From Paragonimus skrjabini miyazakii (Eukaryota > Platyhelminthes > Trematoda > Plagiorchiida > Troglotrematidae), in contig JTDE01000416.1 of the NCBI GenBank assembly GCA_014338405.1, positions 1-64,000 of the forward strand: a stretch of DNA of 64,000 nucleotides. Direction: 5' to 3'. Position 1 is the stretch's first letter, and each line of letters opens with the position of its first letter. Both the position numbers and the translations under genes were made by a program. Below the pieces are notes generated by a model, which made no database searches, was not told the origin of the DNA, and worked only from the letters and a program-made list of their open reading frames with translations. Of this stretch, positions 14,552-26,500 are shown piece after piece.

Positions 14552-17500
14552 CGACTGAAAGGGTGAAATGAAAACAAAAATCCAACAAGGTGAAGGACAC
14601 ATATGTTAGACCATTAAGTCTACTAAAGTCTAAAACTCACACATAATTCTTCTGTAGGCCCATAATGCAGGCGTGATGATGACGTTGTCTCAATAAAGTG
14701 CAGAAAGACCAAACTAAACTGACACATTATATTCGTAAATGTCATTTTATTCCGATGATCCTTGGTCGACATCCGGCAAGCGGCCGAAAAATCCGGAAAT
14801 CTGAGTGAATCGTTAAAGAATGAATTAGGCTGCCTACTGACGTTGTGAATTCAGAGTGACAAATGCTGTTTCATCCTAGAGTTCATGTATCTATCGGCCT
14901 TGCTGTAGGAACTTTCATTGCAATTACGTGTAACCGGAACACAACACTGTGAGTTGACGTCAGCAGGCTACTATACTTTTACCTCACTCCATTATTCTTG
15001 AATATATATTCCCACTTATTATTGTTTAGTATAGAAAAAGCAATAAGAAACGCTGGTTTCTACCAGAGTCTGTCTTCTAACTGCTATAATCAAGCTTTTA
15101 TTTGTTCTCATTTCCGTTAACTAATGGCCAATTGTTTTTTTCTAACAGAATACCTTTTAGTTGCCATACTGACGTTACTCAAGGTAATTCACAGATAACT
15201 CTATAGAATAGCATTGAAGGTGTACATCAGCAACTATCTATCTCGTCGCTGTTCACATTTTTCTAAAAAACAAAGTTTATTTGGATCACTTTAGAATGTA
15301 TGGTGATTCTATAAGCGACCTGCGTAATTTGAATGACTGGACGAAGTTCTGTACGGAATGCGTGTTTTTTACAACTAAAATTCGATTATTTTCTTTGGCT
15401 TTCAGTTGTGGTGTGTGTCTGCGTGTAGTCAATGTCATTAGTTTTCAGGCTGCTTGCTTACCAACGTACTGGTTATGGATTAAACAAAGTGAACGGTGTT
15501 CACGCGAACAGTAGGACCGTGTTACTGGCGACGGTGGGAGAGTGAAAACTCTCCCACGAAACAATAGAAATGCTATGCTTGTCTGGTCAAAAAGCGTTTG
15601 TCAGCTATCCATATTTTACGGTCTTCTTGTGTTAAACACAAATACTGTTCGAACACAGACTTCGTCAAACTGTCAAGCTGAAAACCTCTACTTCTGATCC
15701 AGAGTTCTGTCAGTGGATTTTCCATGTTAAACGCTTTATTAACGTATTAGTCCACTGTCTTCTGTGAAGAATCATGGATGCAAAACTCGCAGAAGATTGA
15801 GGAGGTCAGTGCAACACCAAGACGACCATTTCCTACCGAGATAGTCCATAGCGATTGAACACACGCGCTTTCGTTGGCTCAAGATGTCTCCGCGATGATC
15901 GGCGGACATCACTGGCTGGAAATGCGGCGTTAGATGCCGCATGAATACTCATTAAATGAAGCACGTTTGGAAACTGCTAATTTCTCAGAGTCGCTTTCAT
16001 TTTTAGTTCAATTATTGTTTTTCTATCCATCCTTGTTATGTGGCCTTGCTTACTTCTGCCAGGTAGTGTGTTAAATGATCATCATCATCATAAACATCAT
16101 TTTCATCATCATCATCATCACTATCGTCATATACATACATATAACGAAACCAAAAGCAGACTTTTTGAAATGCAATCGCGTATAAACTAAAGTGAAATAT
16201 TGACCGGTAAGCATGTGTAGTGTGAGTGAATTGGTTCATCCCTGGAGGGAAAGTAGACTCAGATGGTCAGTCCATGTTTCGCAGATGTCGACTAGTCGTC
16301 TAACCCACTAAGGAATTTGCGAAATGCTATGGCTGACTTGCTTGAGTTTCAAGATGAGCAAACAACGTTTCAGCGTAGGGTGATGAAGACAGTCCTTAAT
16401 AGGTTGGCCACCATTTGTCACGTTCGCCTCCCGAGTTACAGCCCCGTCTGAATCAGAAAGGGATCGGCTAGAGACCTTAAAAATGATTGCTAATCGACTT
16501 AGTAGCGTGGATGTTCCGACTAGGTGACTGAGTTGTTTGTGAAGTGGGCGTAAACACAGAAACGGAGTATTTAAAACAACAGGAGGACTGTTTTTCTGAG
16601 GACACCTTACATTCACTTAAAGCTTGATCGTTTGTCAATAAATGGTCGGCAATTTGAGGTCGAATGCTTGAGTTTAAGAATGTAAACCTTCTAATTACGT
16701 AGGCCCTCTTTATTTTCGTTTCCTTTACTTCGTAGTTAGGTGTTCACTTTCTACCTGTAGTTGAATGTCAGCTAAATCTGAGCGTAAACCACTGGTGATT
16801 GGCCGTCTTTGAACGGGATGATGACGATGGTTAACTGGAGGTTTTCATTCATGGTACACCAGCACAGGAGCAGTTCATTTTTACCTAAAAGGTCAAATCT
16901 TGAAGGTCAAACAATCACACCGTTTTACAGGGGTTTTTCTTTGAGGCTTATAACGGGAAGCATATAATTCTATCTCTCACAAGCATGAACGATATAATTA
17001 ACGTTCACGGCTTTCCGGTCTTTCTGCTCAGTTAAGAATATTTATTTTGGGTAAAGCTTTAACTCGTTCCTCGTGGCAGAAGTTGATACGGACCTAGGAC
17101 ACCATAATGAATACGGATATGTAGTCGAGAGTCTGACAGAACTTATGATGATCATCACTCGCAGACAGCAAGTCTGTCTTCTATCAAGGTGTTCGGGCAC
17201 TTCAATCATTCCTCACAAGCGAAAGTGGTAGTCCCTTCAAATATTATAATTCGATGCTGCCTAATGTGAGGCGCAGTTATCAACACAGTGGCTTCAAAGA
17301 GGCGTGACTGTATTCCAACTCCATGCTGTAGCAAGATATACATTACTGACGAGCTGTAACAAAAGCGAACTCTAGGTATAAAGCCTATTTTCAAAACATT
17401 TGGGTTTAAGCTGCGATCCACCTTAAAATTTTAGTTTTCTCCATCAATATCGACGGCTTTTAGCAAGATGATTCAATTAAGTTTAACCCAGTTATGAAAT

Positions 17501-20500
17501 AAAACTATGCACCTGTGGAATATTAAAATTAATTTATTAAGATTAACGGCGTTTGATATGATGTGCACTGTGCAAGAAGCGGTCATGTGTAGCTATGCCC
17601 ACTCTAGTTCGTTATCAGGAAGTGGGTTAGCTTCAGCTTTCAAATGTTTTTAATATGCTTTCTGAAATCAAAATATCTGAAAATTTGAGAACAACATTTT
17701 TATTCAGGGTGCTAAGCGGTTGAATCTGTTTACTTGCTTATACAGTATACAAATAACTATTCTCGTTGAACTGTTCACCTGAAGCGTTTTACTTTGGAGA
17801 ATAAAAATGTAAGACGTAACATTAGATCGGGGACCGTTACGGTGACTTACTGATCAGGAACACACTGTCTGATTATTGTACAACTTATAACTTCCTTTGC
17901 GAGTACTATAGTACAAAGTGTAAGGGTGGCATTAAAAGGCAGGTCTCAATGCCAAGAAGATGAGTGATACGAAAAATCACTGGAAACGTGCATATGCGCT
18001 GTGTAAACTATTACCAAAGTGAATAACGATACATTACTGCTAGCAGGTGCGGATAAATATCTGTCATTCAAAATAATGTTTACGTTCGTTGTTCTGTGTT
18101 TTCATATATATTACAATGGATTGCATGCGGTAAAATTGAACTTCCAAAGCCATGCGTCTTTTGCGATCACAACAGCAAGAATAAGACAGCACCAGTCCAC
18201 TGGTAACCAGTTTTGGGAGTACGTTACTTGGTTTTAGAGATTTGATTGCCTTTGGGCTTAGTGGTTCGGTCTTATTGGCTCAAAAATTCATAGGGAGTGA
18301 TGGCATAAAAGGTGTGTGTTTACTAATCAAATTTCATTGGAAGCCTATTACCAGATTCAATCACATTTCCTACTATAGGAACGACAAATGCTGAAACTTG
18401 TAGATACTAACTCTTTTGCGAAGACGTGTGGTCCAAGTTCACTAAGTACGCATACCTGTTGATTACCAACAACCACGAAGCCGGTCCAGTGCTTCAAACG
18501 AATTTTAACCAACAGACACGTTCTATCTATGTTACCATATTTTATAAAATGTTATAATATCATCTGCTAGTTTGATGCAGACTAAGTTTCTGCAAAGTCT
18601 AAGTTTACGCTATCACCATCACCACTAACGTACGGACTCCAGTGAGTCTGAAATAAACGGCACAATTGACTAGTAAATGAGTCAGTACCTACAAATCAAG
18701 TTCACAGGTTGCTACAAGAGAGCAAACAATCTTTACTCATTCGTTCCTGTCGTTATGTCGGTTGGGATGAAATTGTGTTGGACAGTTTATGGATATAATT
18801 AGAAAGTGAAATGGTATGAATTAAAGGATCAGTATATCAGGCTGCTGGAACGCGCTTCTATTGGCAACGTGCATTGAAACACATTGAAACAGTTTTCCGT
18901 CAAATACATAAATTCAATAACTCATGAGATTGGGTTAGAATGGTTGTTAGGAAGCATGTACTGCAGGTTATCCCTCGCCTATATGACACTCGAGTAAAAT
19001 TTTGGTACTTTCTACGAATATGGCCACAGCCACAAAGTTGAACAATGTGCTCTAGAACTAAAACAATTCACATGATACTAATGTGTTGAGCTGGTCACCT
19101 CTTAGGTGCTCATCTTTGTTTAATCAGACCCTGTGGTGTGACGTATTTTGTGGGGGGGAATTCACTTTTTTCTGCGATTTTTGTAATTTACCTAGAATTA
19201 TCCTAACTTCACTAGTCTCTCTGGACACGGAATTTACCCAAACACCATTACAATTTTAGTGATTTGTCTATGAACACTTTAAGGATGTGTCAGATCTTAT
19301 TGAAGGTAGAGAAAAAAGATCTGTATGTTAGTCTCCAATTGTACCTGATTGTGGAAGCAAACGCAATGAGAAGAACTTTAGAGTGAAAGTTTCCACAAGT
19401 TCTTTCTAAGTGGTACAAGATGATTTGTGCGTTTTAACCATAGCTACAAAGTTTATTGAGATCATTAGGTTGTTTGTTGTTGAGGTCCACAAATCATGTT
19501 TACACACAGTTACGATTAGTCTAGATTCGCAATTGTGGTAGTAGTAGTAATCAGGCAAGTTTGTTGGCTCACGTACATGATTTGGTTGTTGTTGAGCAGT
19601 TGGTCTTTTACTATATACCACTGGTTAAGATAAGTTAACCTTTTATGCAAGGTTTCCACAACTTGGTATTAGACAAGTAAATGCCCTAAGTTATGTTCAA
19701 ATTATTGTCAACTAAAATACTGACCTGTTCGTGCAAGGTAAGAATTCGTGTTGTTATCACTAAAAGTGGGGATCGACTTTCTATCTCTTTGAGATATTTT
19801 TTCTTTTCTGACACATGCATTCTTTCAGTGAATTGGATGAAACTTCTCGTTTCAACGCATTTTGCATTAGTATTAGGTTATTGCGTTACTACGTTGTATT
19901 ATTTATGTTGAGGCGCCCATTCTTTTCCCGTGCAAAACCGCCTCTGTCCTCGAGAAAAAAACGCTTGATTCAATCTTAATTAGACGTAAAAAGGTGTTTT
20001 GGCGAACAGTCTGTTTTCGGTTATTCATCATCGGGCCAATTACATAACATTTTATATCATCATGGTTGTCAAGCGATCAAAATCAAAAGCAATTAGTCAA
20101 ATAATTACATAACGAGATTGTGAATTGGAGGGCAATTAGTTGACAAAATTGACCACCGGGGGTATCGAGTCAATCACGGGAGGCCATGGTAACCGTAAGG
20201 CCTGTACAAATTTCTTCTGAGTGCAAAACTGTGGGTTGCGCAGCCAAATTCCGATCGCTTCCGCGGTGGCCAGAATACGAAATTTGACTCCTCCTAATTG
20301 GCGGAACTGTTCAGAGGTGACGAGAGGTGACCTTGGTTGGTTTTTTATCCGTCCGACTTTTATTCCGCTATGTACGTTAGTGACCCTATTTTTTTCCAGT
20401 AAGTGTCATTATATTTTATGATTCAGGAATATTTTTTACGCCACTAGGCACCATATAAACACCTTGTATTTTTCGCTTTGTCGCAAACGTTTTGGGGTGG

Positions 20501-23500
20501 AACAAAGCTGTTTTCTGTACGCGTCTTCTGCCTTGTCTTGGGAACAATTACAAGAAGAGTTGCAGTATTTTCGGGACAGAGATTTTCTGGGTTAATTATT
20601 ACAAGGAGGAGACTTCGATTTCCGTCAAGCGCACCACTATAACGACAGCGAACCAGTTTATCTTTTCGAGTGTTTACAACAATTTACTTAACATTATTGA
20701 CCCCAAATGTTACTCTACTATCATTACTTTTTGGTGAAATCACTCTCAGGACTAGTTACAAACCGACAGTTAACTTTGGTTATTTAAAACAGTTCATTCC
20801 CTTCAGAAGTTTAAACAAAACAGTCAGAACACGAAGACTGGTAGGTGTCGACATTTCGTATTGACTCATCAGTACCAAATTTACAATAACATGAAACGTT
20901 AGCAGAGTAGGGTGGATAGTCAGTCATTATGTTAGGAAATGTCACTAAGTCCAGGGCAGGGTCAAGTTCACGAACAATTGTTTCTGAACACACAGGGCCG
21001 GCTTCAGTCGATTGATTGCGACAGCCTCAGCAAACTGCAAGAATCTTGAACTGGGATGACGTAATCAGATTCTGAATGCACATGCCGGATCGATGACGTG
21101 ACCAGTGGTTAGGACGTGTCCTGCGACTGCGGACGCTGGTTGCTTGTGTGTTTCAACGACTATGCCGTTCGTCTGTAATACAGAGTTCTGTACCAATTTA
21201 GGCAAATGTTCCTTCACTGTGGTGATCAAGCACCTCCCAGTTCTGCCTATGTAACTTTCTTTGCAGTTACATGTAAATTGGTAGACACAATGTGAGGTGA
21301 CACCGACAGGCCGATCTCCTTTGAGTGAAGACACATGCAACTTCTGGGTCTGAGCTAACACATAGGTCTGTCGTGTTAACTGTTCGTTTAATCGAATTTA
21401 CTAGTCCTTGAGTTGTTCGATGCATGCTGTAATCACCTCTAAAAGACAATTCTACATAAGCCTTCTTTTTCCTCACTGTGGCCACCTGTTCGGATGGTGG
21501 TTTCGGTCTACTATGCCTATCTGTGAACCTTTTCGGATACCCATTAGACTGTAGTACAGGGGTGATCAAATCTAATTCTACTGCAAGACTATCCTGTGTA
21601 CAGATTCGTCTTGCTCCTGTGCGTTATTTGTTTAGTTTTATTTGGGTTATTACAACAGTTATTACTCTACTATCATTACTCTTTGTTGCAGTCATTTTCA
21701 AGAAGACAGTATCTGACCATTCGTTTTGTGTGGACCAGTTATAACCCGACAGTTAACGTTGGATATGCTTGTATTTTTGAATTTCAATGGTTTATTACCA
21801 AGTTCATGGCTGCAACCTCATGGCTGTTGGCTAACTTGTAAACCTGTTCTTTTCTTATTGCCATATTTAGAAAGTGGTATTATTTTTTCTGTAAACATTT
21901 TTTAAAATCAGAATCGTCAAACAACGTTTCATCAAACTGGAAGTTCTTCACTTGGATGACAACAATCTATCAAAAGTCGAAGATATTGCCAGTTTAGCTA
22001 CTCTACCAAGGTACTTTCTTGTGGTTTTTGTGTCCACTTTATCACCTCCTTTTTCATTAATTGTATACTTTACTGAAGTTAAATGCTTCAATGAATTGAA
22101 GGGTCAGATTGTTTTTAATACACTGCTAGTCTCCGGGAAGAAACATTCCATTTTAAGGGTCACTTTTAGGCGGTACGAAATATTTTGCAGTAAACAACAA
22201 GAATCGTACAGAAACCCATTCTTGAGTGTGAATGAAACTGACGCTTTCAGAAAGAAGCAATATAACGATCTTGTCGAAACAAGCCTGACTTACTAATATA
22301 TTGATCTCAGGGCGAATCGTTTAAGTACTCGAGTCACTTAATAAGTGTTGCCTGCACGTCTATTTTATAATCTAAATACCTGATATGTACCCCATTAAGC
22401 AGCTCAGTTAGAGGGTTTTCAGAGTAGTTTTGTCTTCTTGAACTGTGCCAAACCAACGCCTATCAGATGACCACCAAGACCTCTGAGTGGTCACATTTAG
22501 CAATGGCACCTTGATAATGTAGGTGCGCAAACGATATGCAAGATTTCGCTTTTGAATACGAATAAGGGAATTCACTGACTGAAGTAACACGATTAAACGG
22601 TGAATTGTAGGCCTTTTCTCTGGATAATATAAAGAAGTCATTTCTGTCCCACTAATCTACTAGAGCCTCCCAAACCGGTGAACCAAGTGAACAAAAGTAC
22701 CGAAAATGTAGCCTTCTTCCTCATATTGCTCACTTTGGCGTTGTGCTGATCCTTGATAAACTACCGTTTGCAATGTTTTTCTACCGGCCGTGGGTTCTCG
22801 GTTTGGAATCAACCGTTATTGGCACTTGTCTAGATGTGGGTAGCATTCCAGTTTTCCGGGTCGCCTATAACAATACTGTAACAAGGTAGCAAATTGTAAC
22901 TTATCCCACTTCTAACAATCCGTTACGGTTTTCAGCCTCAGATTCTAATTTAATAAATATTTTGAGAAGAACACAACGTTACAAGCAAGTTGCAATACTC
23001 AACGTCTTAACCCCTTCTGTGGTAATCTTTATCAGGAGCGTTGTAATCGAAATCATGTAAACAGATAAACAGACGTCACATGGGGTTTGCTGTCGTTAGG
23101 TCAACTTGGTTTACATCTGAATGGATTGGTTGAATTCGTTGCCCATTAACTGGGAGTAAGACTAACGCAGATGAGAAGCGTTTGTGTCTGGGGCTGCGTC
23201 AGTCTGCGCCATATAGCAGACAGGAAGTTTAGGAGAGACCCAATTGCGAAAAATCTGGAATTAGACTGGGTAACTAGGTCCGAATGTAAAATTTCTGATC
23301 TTCCGGCGTGGCTTCGTAGCTCAGCTAGTACAGCACTTATCACGTTTCAGTCGCTGGCTCGAATCCAGCTGAAGTCCATATTTTTCGCAACTGAGATTTT
23401 TAACGTTTTGAATCTGTCAAAATACATATCAGTAAAACAGGTAGTTGATATTATTGTGGTTAGCACATGAAAGTTGGATGTGAGTGATGAGAGGTTCAGC

Positions 23501-26500
23501 ACTCTGTCGATCCGTATGGGAAGGCGGACCCTTTGAATCACTCGAGCTTTATCAAAACAAACGTTGTGATTCTTTGGCAGTGCATGTAGCACGACAGCCG
23601 AACCTTCCTCTAGCTTCCGAAGTTGGGGCGAGGTAGTGAAAATCTATCTGACTCACTGACACAATAGATAATCTCCCGAATGACCAATCGAACACCGTGT
23701 TAAGATATATCAGGATTAAACGAACAGTCTCATTATCACATCCTTTGTTATTCGCCTAGTTCCTTGTTCTGTATTGCACCAATCAGGTCCCAGCCTGTGA
23801 CTTTGCATGTGTCACCGAGATTAGCCGATGGCATACTGATTTTTTTACGCACACCTATAAATCCTGCCTCTTGTCTTATGAAAAACAGTTGCTTATTTCA
23901 GCCAGTCCGACGTTTTCACCTTATTACTTACGCTGGAGGTTTCAATTCAAGTACGATTTCTATTCGAAGTCCCTAATACCGAATGCTACAGATGCACTTT
24001 TGGGGTGAGCCCACGGGCCTCTTGTGTTCAGCAACGCCTGTTTTGAAATGCCCGCTTGTTTCTCCTGTGTAAATGGCATCGCAATCATTTCATTTGGTTT
24101 CGTAACCACAGTCTGTCTGGTCTTCCATGGAGACTGGATCCTTAGGGTGCCTCGCCAGTTGTTCCATGGTATTATGCAAGTAAAATACAGTCCGGGTGGC
24201 ATAGTCAATGATAACGGAGCGAAGTTTCCAAATGTTCGTTCATGATACTGTATTCGCACAACACTCTGGATAGATCTGGTCTTCTTGGTTTCTTCCTTAG
24301 CTAAAATGCGTTCAACCCTGTTTCCAATAAAGGCATCCGAATAATGGCTGGTCGCTAACCCTTCTTCAATTTGAGAACTTTCTGGTATTTTCGGGGGTTC
24401 ACTGGCGCAAATCTTCTTAGCTGTATTAATGGGAGATCGGACGATTAGTCTCTTCATATCGAGTGAATACGATTGGTAAAGCTGGAATACCTACCAGACT
24501 GAGGTGTACTGCGTTACACAGAAACTTCGAATCTTTGCTGAACGCCAACTTTGATAAGAGAGTCTAGATAATTAACTGAGGGCTCTTTGGTTCCAGCTTT
24601 CAACGTTAACACAATGCTGTCTGCCCTCTCAACACGCGTCCGTCAATCGCAGTGATAAATACCTTCTATCTGCAGCGTCTCACTCCTCACAAAATGGATA
24701 GCGGATTCGGAAAATGGAACCAGAGGTAACGCAAATTGATCTAACCACAGCAAACCACACGTGAGACTCGTTCTTACGTTAACATGAGTTTGATTACAAC
24801 ACTCCTAAGGAAGACTGCCCGAAGTGATTAAAACGTTGACTATTACAACGTGCTCGTAACATTGTGCTCTTCTTCAGTCATTTGTTATAAACATGTTAAC
24901 CACGACGTTCAAACCGCTTAGGTGTGAGGATATTTTACAACAGGTTTTATTTTACCTGCTTCCTCCTGTGAACCTACTTCAATCTATGATAATCATAACT
25001 TTCTGTAAGGGTGGAACATTTGACAACAGCCTTTCTTTCGAGGATTCACATTAGTTCAGAATCTTGTGAACAGTACTTATGAAACCTCATAGTTAACTAT
25101 GAGCACATGTCCATTTTCATCGGCTTGCGAAATTGATGTGTTCACTATGTCATCCTCATTGGGTATACTTCGTAGGAGTAAATGCTCTTCCGTTGATGGA
25201 GATACATTAAAACTGAAGAATCTTCCCTTCCTGGAAGACGTTTCATTATTGGGATTTCATATTACAAGTAGTCATACAAATACCAGCTAACTGTTAGCGT
25301 GTATTCGATTAGTTCTACAATCATCGATTGAAAAACAGTGTTCCTATTAGCCACGACAGTATTGGAGAAAACTTTGAGATGCAGTCGTCAGTCACAGTCA
25401 TCTCGTCAACTGCTGTGTTCGGTTATTAGAAAATAGTAGGCGCCAGATGAAAAACATGCCGAAGAACCTGTACTGTGTTGCTTTGGAGAATGTTTTGTTT
25501 GCTTATTGCCAATCATCACAAAGGGAACGATATAAACCATTCATAATGCGTGAATATAACCTGAAGAATTCTGTTTAATGTGTGTACAAAACACATGATG
25601 CTCCCTTTTGTTTTTTTAGTAAGTCATACCTTATTCTGCTTTATTATCATCTATTCCGTTCAGTCTGCTTTATACTTTCGATTTGACAGTTGCAGTCCAC
25701 GCTTAAACTGAATTTTTACCATCTTACCTTCAGCACGTCTCTTTTAAGATTTTCATCCTGAAAGTAATACTGCTAGTAACCTCATGTCATTATTTCGGAA
25801 ACGCAGTTTATTCGCTTTTTGATTTTAAGTCTGCTCATTGCAAATAACTTCTATTATTAGTATTGTAGTAAATGAAAAGAAACGAGTCAAGTGTTGTGTT
25901 TGTTTAATCATCTTCTTCACAATCAGATTAAGAACATCCTGTTGGTCTTGGCCAAGTTTAATGAAGTGAGGGATTTTGACCTTACTTCGGAGTCTTGACT
26001 GCAGGGTCATCGCTTGAACTTAACAGATAAAACATGTCTCATTTCGAGACAATCGGGTAGCCAATTCAATGCACACAAGCAAACGTAGCTGACCATTCAC
26101 ATAAGATAATTGAGTCGTCCCTGAGGTGAGGTCACCGGTGCAGTGATCGACACAGTTGACTCATGACAGCGTGGTAGGAGTTCTGGCTTAAGCCGTGACA
26201 TGGATATGCACTACTGACAAGTTTTATCAATAGCGAAACTCCAGTATAGTGCTTCCTTTCGAGGGAGGTTGGCTGAAAAATCTACCAGAATGTGTGAGTG
26301 ATTTTCAAATTGAAATTTAGCAACTCTCAGACCATTCGTCAGTAAACATTGAATTACCGTTGTTGAGGCTAATCATTTTTACCATGCTTTGTGTTATTTG
26401 CATGGTCATTGTTGTTACTAACACCATCATCAGTGTTAGTTGTATAGTGTATATTAGTTTTAACCAATACTTTTCAACACCAAGTCATCCTGACGTCTGT

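Noticed and set aside
14079..14602. Long minus-strand open frames across 14.1-14.6 kb
   Set aside because: They run through an AT microsatellite and 100 N, with a Tyr-Ile repeat as artefact.
15149..15183. Exon-like block with acceptor TTTTTTCTAACAG and donor GTAATT between exons 3 and 4
   Set aside because: Including it shifts the frame: it would leave phase 1 while exon 4 needs phase 2. Exon 3 joined directly to exon 4 is in phase.
16036..16239. Asp-rich minus-strand ORF
   Set aside because: Translation of an ATC microsatellite, not a protein.
21952..22296. 114-codon ORF as one exon
   Set aside because: Only the part up to 22010 has LRR sequence; a donor there and matching phase with exon 5 show the rest is intron.
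24803..24835. CCTAAGGAAG...AAAACG block as a fifth hammerhead
   Set aside because: No valid CTGANGA core, no cleavage triplet and no stem I partner in any of its three copies.
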